From NCBI GenBank assembly GCA_009763385.1, contig CM019826.1, positions 99,990,848 through 100,054,847 on the forward strand: a stretch of 64,000 nt of DNA, in the 5' to 3' direction. Source of the DNA: Coix lacryma-jobi var. lacryma-jobi (lineage: Eukaryota; Streptophyta; Magnoliopsida; Poales; Poaceae). A model generated the notes under the pieces. That model was not told where the DNA came from. It searched no databases and saw only the letters and a program-made list of their open reading frames with translations. This document shows, piece after piece, positions 55,151-64,000 of this stretch. The stretch's first letter is position 1. Each line of letters starts with the position of its first letter. The translations under genes and the position numbers were made by a program.

Positions 55151-57876
55151 CAATAAAAAGACATAGGGTGAACATACGGTCCAACACTGGGGTTAGTATG
55201 ATAAGAAGGAAACCAGTGTTGGGCCGGCTGCTCAAAAGAACGGTCAGTGTAAAAACCATCCTGTCTAGGGGGATAGCGATCACCACGCACAGGAAAACGT
55301 GGTCCGCTGGGGAAGAAGCGCTCACCGCGAAACTCTACCTGCGGTGGGACAAAGCGCTCAACAAAGCCTCCGCCACGGGGTCCGTTACCTGCAAAAGCAG
55401 GACCCCGTCGGGCACGCTCTCTACGAGGTCTACGCCTAGGAGCCTGCTGCTCAACTCTAGCGTCTCTCCTCGGAGCTCTCTCCTGCCTAGGCCTCACAAA
55501 CTGAGGTGCTCTACCTCTAGGCCTAGTCTCCCTCCTAGGGGCTCTCTCCTGCTGCCTAGGCTGGGTATGCTTCCCTCCAGACCTAGCAGCTCTCCCCTGA
55601 GGCTTCGGAGCATGTCCACCACGAGCTGGGTGAAACATGTCCGGGTTCTGCATCTCCCTAGCTCGGCGCGCCTCTCTCCTGCGCCTAAAGCAGAACTCAC
55701 TCAGGTGACCATCCCGCCCACAAAAGTCACACTGAAACCTCACCGCGCGCAAAGGGGGTTGTTGGTTTGCAGGGATGTGGGTATGGTTCACCTTGCCCTT
55801 GCCCTTCTGTGGCAACTCCTCTCGGATGGGTGGCATTGTGTCAAGCTTGTTCTTTAGGTGATTGGGCTTGGGTTGCCATTGTGGATTCTTGGGTGGAGCC
55901 TTGGGGGATTCAACTATAACTCCATCCTTGGTGACAGGCTTGGCAGGCTCTTTGGGTGGAAGCTTGGTTAGTTTGGGAGTAGTGGTGGAGTTGGGCTTCT
56001 CACAGGGGTTCAGACCACTAAACTCTCCAATCTTACCAAAAGCTGAAAGATCAACACTCTGGCCAAGACCTACACCAGGAGCCCCAGCAGCTCGCTTGAA
56101 TTGGGAGATCATCATCCCGAGCTGAGGCTCACCACAAGACACCCATGACAAGACGGTCCGAAGGTATGTGTTTTCCTCCTCGGTACGCACCTTGTCATGC
56201 CTCACATTTGCCATCTCCTGCTCCAGGCCCTCACACAAAGCACATCTCTTGACACAAGTGCTATCCGAGCCGGCCTTCTCAAAAGACTCAAGCTTGGCAT
56301 TCTTCTCTGCCAACTCGGATTGCAAGACAGGACAAGTCTTGCACGCACCCAACAGCTGCGGTCTAGCTCGGAGCTCATCCACCTCATCTACCAGCGCAGC
56401 ATACTTACTCCTCAGAGTGAGAAGATCCGTCATGTGCGCGGCGCAACTCTCGCACTCCAACTCCTCCGACACAACCACGGTGGACCGAGCGAACTCAAGC
56501 TCCTTCACCGTGTCCTCCCACTTCTGCCTAAACTCCTTGCGCTCTCTAGCGGCACGCCTAAGCAACTTGTCTTGACTAAGGAGGGCAGCAGTCAACTTCT
56601 CAACCTCGGAGGAAAGCTCGTCGTAGGTGAGAGATACCTGGGAGGTGTCGTCGTCGTCGTCGTTCCGAGGGGTACGCTCCGGCTCGCCGTCGACCTCATC
56701 TCCGAGCGCCATGGTACACAGGCCTTCGTCGCCGGCGAAGAAGCACAAGCCGTTGAACGTGTCCTCCAGCTTCTTCTTCTCGGACTCGTCATCACTCGAT
56801 CGAGCGGAGTCGTCATCCGAGCCGTCGACGTCGCTGAGCGTGGCGAAGAACGCTCGCTGCTCAGCCTGCTGCTTCTCCAAGTACTTCTTCTTGATGTACT
56901 CTTTGTTGAAGCCGCCCCGCTTCTTGTGCCTTGGGGGAACGTGCTTCTCCTTGTACTTGGAGTCGCGCCTGTGGCCGTGATCACCCTTCCCAAGATGCTT
57001 GTTCTTCTTCTTGGGGCAGTCGGCGATGAAGTGGTCGGGGTCGCCGCACTCGTAGCATCCGGTGCGTCCTCCTCCGCGACGACGGTTCATGCGGTTGTTG
57101 TGGAACCGCGAGAACCGGTTGGCAAGCAAAGCCAACTCGTCGTCTCCCAAAGACTCCAGCTGGTCCTCTGTCACAGAGAAGAGAGAAGAAAGCGCAAAGC
57201 CAGCTGAGGGGTTAGAGGAAGAGCCGGAAACCAAAGCCATGGACGGGCGAGAAGGATTTTCAAAAGAAGCCCTCGCCATAGCATCAATCTCACTGGACTT
57301 GAGCTTACTGAAGAGCTCGTCGCAGGTGAGGGTCTCATAGTTCGGCGATTCGATGATTGCCTAAACCTTGGAGTCCCACACCGAACGGTCAAGAGTGTGC
57401 AAAAGCTTCAAAGCACGCTCATGATCGTCAAATGGCAACTGCTCTCTGTTAGCCCTCATCCTGTTGACAATCACCTGAAAGCGAGCGAATAAACTTTCTA
57501 TGCTCTCGCCAGGTTGATGTCTAAAGTTCTCATACTCTCGCTTGAACGACTCGTAGAGTCGGGTTTTGACTTGAGAGGTGCCCTCATGAAAACGCATGAG
57601 AGTGTCCCAGATCTCCCGAGCCGTAGCGAGGTGAGAAACACGATCAAACTCACCCATGCTCAAACAAGAGAAAAGAGCATTACGGGCTCGGCTATTGGCA
57701 TCGTGCTCATCGACCTGCTGTTGAGTCACACGAGCAGCCAAGACCACGTAATCAGGGGAGTTGCAAATATCCCAGATCGAAGCGCCCAAGCTCTGTAAAT
57801 AGGCCGACATACGTATCTTCCAATACGCATAGTTCGTCCCATCGAAAAACGGCGGTTTGCCCACGCCGCGATCCAT
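55150..57876 (-). pseudogene. gag: element D gag with one internal stop
   Basis: From ATG at 57876 the frame is continuous to TGA at 55152-55150 (908 sense codons) except TAG at 57363-57361, codon 172. The N-terminal UBN2-type domain has FDGTNYAYWKIRMSAYLQ. Zinc knuckle CYECGDPDHFIADC is near residue 274 and a second, CDFCGRDGHLSEFC, near residue 716. Between them are an acidic part, a coiled-coil-like Cys-rich region and a basic Pro-rich region. The tail is Arg/Gly-rich. This is long for copia Gag, as is usual in SIRE-type elements. Gag assembles particles and binds the RNA genome. Confidence 0.9.
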
Positions 57877-57925
57877 GTCGCCTTCGGTGGATCTGGAACC
57901 GGCTAAGGTGAAAGATCCTTAACCC

Positions 57926-57937
57926 GCTCCGATACCA
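57926..57937 (-). promoter_or_regulatory. element D primer-binding site
   Basis: On the minus strand TGGTATCGGAGC, two bases after the LTR end. It is the same one-base variant as in element F, whereas B has the classical form. Confidence 0.82.
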
Positions 57938-57939
57938 AT

Positions 57940-59277
57940 TGAAGGACCGAGAAGCTAACCGAAAGCGACCAGAGGGGGGGGGGGTGAATGGGAGCTTCAA
58001 AATTTCCTTACGGAAACTAGATGCCACTGTCCCAAAATCGACCCCAAGAGCGAACCCTAGAACTTGCTAATGTCCACGACCCTATATGTAGGGTGGATGC
58101 TTCCTAGAAGCACAGCGAGACACTAGACAACTCTAGAAAGCCAACGCAAAAGACGGAAATCAATTCCGACAACGAACGAGCGAACCGCGGACGAAACCGT
58201 GCGAAACCAGTCACATCGGACGCTGGCCTGCGTCCGATGCCAGACCACCGGACGCGTCCGATGCAGACTGGGCGGTTCTGGAACCTTACTGTTCCACCAT
58301 CGGACGCTGTGAACAGTGATCACCCAGCGTCCGATGCAAAGACTCCGGCGCGTCCGATGGACAACGGACGCGTCCGATGCCTAGCGTCCGATGCAAACTA
58401 AAACGCTGAAAACGTGACACGCGTCACCGGAGCGTCCGATGCTAGGAACCCTAGCGTCCGATGCTCCCGTGATAGCGTCCGATGCCCCCGAAAACAGCGC
58501 TGTTCTTCACGATTCAACCCGATCTCCTTCGAATCAATTGCCCTAGGCCTAGGATTCGATTTGAGGAGTCACAAGGATGTTAGTGAGCTACTCCTAAGAG
58601 ATCATGGCTCGAACCTAACTCCAAATCGGTGAATCGAAGAAAATTCGGGGTATGGAGGCAAGAACGCAATCCAAAACGAAAATCGATCGATCTCCTAGAC
58701 CGTGAGGTTAGAGATTAATTCCTTCGGTGGAAAGGAGAGCCTCACGATCTAGAACAACTTGGTTCAAACGGAATTGCAGAAGATGAACCGAGCAAAGAGA
58801 TCAAGCGACGGGAAAATCGTGGAGAAAAAGGATTCCGCGAAGAACACAAAGAAACCGCGAATCACAGCCACGAACTCGAATTAAGGACGCAAATCAAGCC
58901 ATCGATCTGTGCTCCAAAGTGAGGATACGGCCTCACTTCCTCAAATCAACAGTACACAGAGTGGAGTCTCTCTGCGGATCTCAACTAGCTAGAGCAGGGG
59001 ATGGGAGAGTGGAAACCCTAGGTGCTAGGAAGCAAATGACTGCGCTAACGGAGATTGAGATAGGGAGGAGGGTGTCTCCCCTAGACTACTTATACTAACC
59101 TAGCCTAAGTCTATTTCCTACTCTACCCCTCTCTACTCTAATTACAGAGCGGACCAGCCTAACCCTAAGGCTATTCTAGTCCACCCGCTGGTGGTAGGTA
59201 GATCCGACGGCCACGCCCGCACGGTCTTCCGCGTCGCCTCCACGCAACCTTCAGATCGCCGCCACGTGCCGCCACCA
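57940..59277 (-). repeat. element D 5' LTR, truncated
   Basis: It matches the 3' LTR from its end back to the base equivalent to 49541, then switches to element G sequence. The first 667 bases, including the whole hairpin array, are missing. The breakpoint is 10 bases from the array edge. TATA-like AGTATAAGT is kept near 59089-59097. Confidence 0.9.
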
Positions 59278-59861
59278 TGATCTAGTTCGGTCATCATTAT
59301 GGCTGCATGGAGACACCCCACTGTTGATGGTTAAGCTATTTTATAAATCTATTTGTTATTATGGCTGCATGGAAACACCCCACTGTTAACAGATAGAACT
59401 ACCTGTGCAATTAGTCGATACGTTGATTTCACGTCGTTTGGACATACATATAGATCTTTATTCTGCTAATATGTTTAAGCTTATCGGCTGTTCACCTGTT
59501 CCGAATGTCTCTTTATACATACCATAGTCGTTCTGCTTTATATCTTTATTAATGCTTCATGCAATCTTTTGGGAGTTGACTTGGTAGTCAATATCCTAAT
59601 AACAAATGGCTATATCAGAGCCATACAATTTGGAACTGTCTGGCACTAAACCGGCAGGTTCCATAATTTGACAACTTTTTCTTCTCCTTGTCAATTACAG
59701 GTCAAATTGACTGGCACGCCCAAAGTCGATCTCACCGAGATTCGACACTGCTATCCGTTGAAGGTTTAGGAGGTCAGGATCTTGCTCTGTACACCCTCTG
59801 AGGACCGTGCGCTCAAGTGTGTTGGCGTGACCGACCGAATTTTTACGTCAACACATTCTTT

Positions 59862-59879
59862 TGGCACGCCTGGTGGGAC
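59862..59879 (+). promoter_or_regulatory. element G primer-binding site
   Basis: TGGCACGCCTGGTGGGAC, eight bases after CAACA; similar sites (TGGCACGCCCGGTGGGAC) are common in grass gypsy elements. Confidence 0.7.
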
Positions 59880-59893
59880 ACAATCGTCTGATC

Positions 59894-61108
59894 ATGACAA
59901 TCAATAACGAAGATGTGTTGAACGTGACAATGAAGGAACTTCCAGATGAGCTTCGACGCTTGATAGAAGAAACTGTTGAACAATATCGTTACATGTGTCT
60001 GTTGAGCTTCAGTAAAAGCAGGGATACGAAGATTATCCAGAAGTCTCATCTTCCAAGGGTGGTTCTAGATGGACATGTTGATCCAATGGTTCAGGTCCAA
60101 CACAATGCCATGCAAGAAGTGAACAACAAAGAAATGTCTGCTACTCTGATGAATCACAATGAAGTTTTTCTCAACAGTCTCACGAATGCCATTAAGGAAG
60201 CCTTCAACTTAGGCGATGATAGGAGAGATCCAGCATATACCGTTAGAAATAATCAAGGAGCTTCTGGTGGACCACAGATGAATGGCCCTAATGGCAATGG
60301 AAACCAAATGATTGTCAGCCCTGGGGGCATGACACCGCAGCCAATGCAACAGTCGAATGTGAGTAATAACATATACTCATCGGCTACAAAAATAGCTCCC
60401 CATGCAAGGCGCATTACTAGAGATTTCAATGCACCACCGTATCAAGGGAATGTGACACCTGGTGATATTCCTCCTGGATATCATTATGTTTCAGATTTTA
60501 TACCTTGGATGCTCAGGAGAACCCGGGATATCATGGCAATGCCTTCGGGGGGCAGAATTTCGGCTATCAAGGGCCGGTGAATCAAATTGATCAGCTGATG
60601 AGTCGGGTCACTGACTTGGTTCAAAAGCAATTTGGCTTAACACCAAAATCTACGATGACTGGTTACAAGAAACCATATACGGAGTGGTTTGATCAGGTTG
60701 TTCATCCTCCAAGATATAGAATCCCTGATTTTACCAAATTCATGGGAACCGACTCAGTGACGACCATGGAACATATTACTCAGTTTTTAGTCCAGCTTAG
60801 GGATGTTGGTGATGAATCAACACTTAAAGTCAGATTATTTCCTTTATCCCTGTTTGATCTAGCTTTTTCATGGTTTTCATCTCTGCCGCCCAATTCCATT
60901 CAGAGCAGGGAGGATTTGGAAGACAAGTTTCATAAATACTTTGACTCTGGAGCATTGGAAAAAGGCCTTATGGACTTAGTTGATACGAGGCAAGGAAATA
61001 ATGAAACCGGATGCCAGTATCTTCAGAGATTCAGAGAGGTTAAAAATCAATGCTATACCTTATCATTGCCAGATTCAGAAATTGTTAGCATTGCAATTCA
61101 AGGGCTGA
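59894..61108 (+). pseudogene. gag: element G gag (gypsy), frameshifted and cut
   Basis: From ATG at 59894 (MTINNEDVLNVTMKELPDEL) the frame runs to about 60500. A one-step frame change then brings in the second part, which has the Retrotrans_gag domain: PYTEWFDQVVHPPRYRIPDF, LFDLAFSWFSSLPPNSI, DKFHKYFDSG, CQYLQRFREVKNQC. It ends at IAIQGLM where element H starts, so zinc knuckle and pol are not seen. Confidence 0.82.
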
Positions 61109-64000
61109 TGTAACAGAACCGTCCAATTTATAAGAGCACAAGTGCGAAAACCTCTGCTGGAGTAGCTGAATTAGCACACTTGAGCCCATATAAACCCGGT
61201 AGTCCGTGAAATCCTGAGGGATTTCAAACTTTTTCAACATCTCAGCCAAGATCGCATGGTCAAGCAAATACAAATCATGTCCACGGAGCTTTGCAGCGGA
61301 AATAATATTACAATAGAGTTCACAAATAAAGATACAAGTTGGGTTCCACTTAATTTAGAAGAAACAACATAGCTTTGAAATGAATACCATAACATAGGTT
61401 CAAATACTTTGCTAGCTTGAGTGACATCCTCCAACAACAGCATAAGAGAAGAAGTAGGGAACTGCCGAGCTCACCGGCATTGGCCATCACCTTTCGGCGA
61501 GACTAACCTTCACCTGCAACAAGGTGGGATAAACCCTGAGTACTCGAATGCACTCAGCTAGACTTACCCATCGTAAACCAGAAATAAAGTGGCACCAAGG
61601 AGTATGCAAGGCTGATGTAAGAGTGGAGCTGGCATGACACACAGTTTTGCATAAAAACAAAAGTAATAAAGTAGCATTATCTTGTACTTACTAGCTGCAA
61701 GTTTTAGATAGATAATTAACCTACTCAACTAGATTAGCACTTGTCTAAAACAATCATGGTAGTGATTAAGCAATCACCACAATATAATAACAAGCAGATC
61801 AATTAGCTATTGCCACAGTGCCGATAACCGTTCCGTGTTCTTTACCTTCAGTATCAACACCGATCGGAGTTCAAGTCAAGTGCTCACTGTCCAGGAGCGA
61901 TGGCGATTATAATCGATTCCTAACCAGCTGGTGATTTATTCCCCACACAAACCACACTCACCCGGTAAGGTGAGCTACAGATAACCACAACACCATTCCA
62001 GGAAGCCGCAGACTCGACTGCCACCAACATACCCGGAGGCAAGGCCCACTGCCAAGGAGTTGGACTTAACCACCATCTCCCGGGTCTTACTCTTCGCGCC
62101 CCCGCGTCCCAATACCCCCTTCGTGGCTTTGGCAGATGCGTGGGGTTCGAGAGCCGGCCTGGAACAATGAGCGGCTTCGCGGTTGGAACGAGTTATCCTT
62201 CCAGCTAAATGTGGGGCATGCGTTCAACATGACAAGAGGTCCGTCATAAGATGATACTGGTTTCCGAGCGACACGACAAGAAATACTGTAGTCCGATACT
62301 ACAGGAATCTGCCGGTCTCCATATTCACAACACTCGGTTATTTCACATTTTGGCAATTTCCCGCTAAAAGATCAAGTAACCACCTATTGCTCGCGGGTAA
62401 CATGAAGGTTGCCTGACTTCTACCGGTCTAAGCATGACTAAGCATATAAGTCGAGCCTAGACCTAGCAGGGTAACAAGGGTGTATATCTCAAGTAATCAA
62501 GGTAAGGATAAGTAATGCAATAACGGTTTCACACAACTCCTATAACTTAATGCAACAATCATTATATTAACTCAATTGCATTTATAAAAGGAGTGGATAG
62601 GAGACTTGGAATGCTCCGGGGCTTGCCTGGAAACCAACACTAGATTAGTGTTAAGTGACACTTGCTTGGCAAGCATCTCCACTTCTGACACTTGCTTAGC
62701 TCTGCATCTTCGGGACCATCCACCAAACACCATCTTCGGGTTTAGCTTCACCATCACGTCCTTCACGACGTATCTATCATACCTAAATGAGATGCACAAT
62801 GCAAGCGTATGAATGCAAGGGAAACACTTATGAAGCAACACAAGGCACACAACACAAGCATTACCAACTATTTCACATAAGCAATCAAGATAACTATATA
62901 AGAGAAGCTATAACTTTATTGCTAACTTAGCACACACACATAGCATAATTATATCCGCAGGTTATAACTATATTAAGTTGTTATACAAGGTTCATTAGGC
63001 ATGTAGACAGATTAACTAGAACAATCAACTAGGTATATTACATACATCACTCATTTGACACATGCATGCACATTTAGCTCATACTCTAGTTAAACAAGTT
63101 AATCAACATTATAAGCATATTTATATACTACATTGGGTAGATTAATTTAGCAACATGGTATGGATAAGGTAATTATTAACAAGGCATGATATACATCAAA
63201 GATCACATAAGCAATATTAAACTATAGCAATCAACTTGGGTTTATGCACACAGTTTGGACAGCAACACAACAAGCAGATGATTGGATCATAACTGGAGCT
63301 ACACACATCCAAACAAGGTGATCTTAGACTTTCTGGAAAGCTAATAAAATTATCTACAACTTTGTTATTATTTACTAAGCATGATTAAACACTTAAAAAG
63401 GGCAAACATTACATGCAAGACAGTTCTATCCAAACTTTGAACAAAATATGACTTCTACCTTCAAACAACCATAACCAGAGATTTGGAGCACCAAAAGACT
63501 TGATATAAGACTTCTTGGAAATCTTATTAAGTTGTATACAACTTATTTATAATCATCTCAAGTTGATTAAGCAGTTATCAAGGTCAAACAACATAAACAA
63601 GCAAATCTGTCCAGACTTGGACAGATTCTGAACCTTAACTTAAAACATGTGTATCTGAAGATCTAGATCACCAAAAATAGTAATCTAAGACTTTTTAGAA
63701 AGATTATAAAAATAACTACAACTCTTCTATTAACATGAAGACATGATTCATAAGTTAAATGAGCCAAACAGTTCACTCTTTCAGATATGCACATAAAACC
63801 TGCAAAACCTGGCAGCAAACTTCTAAAATCTATAACTCCTAAACCACTTGGCCTAAAATCATGAAATTTTAGGAAACGCAAGATGAAGAAGGTATCTACA
63901 ACTTTTGTATACACCAAATCTACAGAAAACATTATTTACATTATGAACTAATCACCACAACAGAAACTACACACGCAGCCATTTCAGCAAATTAATAAAC
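61109..64000. mobile_element. element H: long LTR of a gypsy-type element (partial)
   Basis: Sequence changes at TGTAACAGAACCGTCC inside the G gag. The rest of the window has no coding domain but has phrases I associate with very long grass gypsy (Tekay/Del-like) LTRs: CCCTGAGTACTCGAATGCAC near 61536 and repeated AT-rich blocks on plant-like themes such as AAAATCATGAAATTTTAGG near 63855. The strand is not certain because TGTAACA reads as both TG start and CA end. The right end lies beyond the window. Confidence 0.55.

Larger units (their letters stand above)
48205..59277 (-). mobile_element. element D: nearly complete SIRE/Maximus-type copia retrotransposon
   Basis: Reading the minus strand: truncated 5' LTR (59277-57940), primer site, gag (57876-55150), pol (55150-51950), non-coding 3' part, polypurine tract, complete 3' LTR (50208-48205). 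The LTRs are identical over 1.34 kb except one base in a G run. The element is very young yet carries two in-frame stops. It lies in the LTR of element G. The left flank is gacat; the matching right duplication is lost with the 5' LTR start. Confidence 0.93.
47121..59853 (+). repeat. element G 5' LTR (gypsy), split by element D
   Basis: The G pieces 47121-48204 and 59278-59853 form an LTR of about 1.66 kb starting TGTTG and ending CAACA. It is followed by a gypsy-type primer site and gag. A TATA-like GTTATATATAG lies at 47371-47381. Small CGGCTAAAATAGCCG-type hairpins occur near 48115. The start could be 47121 or 47124. A TATGGCTGCATGGA phrase is duplicated at 59298 and 59360. Confidence 0.75.

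Noticed and set aside
56197..57207. 336-codon plus-strand frame opposite D gag
   Set aside because: It is the antisense shadow of the Gag coding sequence, rich in Leu and Val from the complementary codons.

Overview
The window looks like intergenic DNA of a panicoid grass (sorghum, sugarcane or Miscanthus type). I infer this from the transposon families, not from any species-specific gene. I see no intact host gene and nothing prokaryotic. What it holds is a CACTA DNA transposon, several MITEs, a few small gene relics, and a deeply nested stack of LTR retrotransposons.

Layout. 1-4485: right part of a CACTA element with a broken tnp2-type transposase, sitting inside an old gypsy LTR (4486-5184). 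5185-18404: old, mostly non-coding DNA with a copia-like LTR relic, MITEs, an AT-rich degenerate tandem repeat (7561-9195), a probable Helitron 3' end, and gene relics: a C2-domain exon, a possible DUF674 start and a 3' half of tRNA-Gly(GCC). 18405-64000: nested retroelements.

Nesting. The host is copia element B (SIRE/Maximus type, + strand, from about 18405). Four elements interrupt it: C (20254-23433, non-autonomous, in the LTR, TSD cccgc), A (25207-35183, Tat/Athila-type gypsy, in gag), F (36675-46316, gag-only copia, in pol, TSD gcttt), and G (gypsy, from about 47121, in pol). G is itself interrupted by D (48205-59277, minus strand, a nearly complete relative of B, in the G LTR) and by H (from about 61109 past the window end, in the G gag). 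B is therefore the oldest of the stack. F (4 substitutions and 1 indel between 2.3-kb LTRs) and D (LTRs identical over 1.34 kb except one G-run length) are the youngest.

How the parts may work together. F has an intact 661-codon gag with four zinc knuckles, near-identical LTRs and no pol. D carries pol plus the same LTR-end, primer-binding and polypurine context, so a D-like element is a plausible trans partner for F. Nearly all premature stops in A and B fall where relatives encode Arg or Gln and fit C-to-T decay. A recurrent theme is short GC-rich palindromes in LTRs or internal repeats of otherwise unrelated elements (A, B/D, C, F). In several arrays the two stem arms differ between units but stay complementary. 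That covariation, together with the young gag-only element, is the most interesting signal here.
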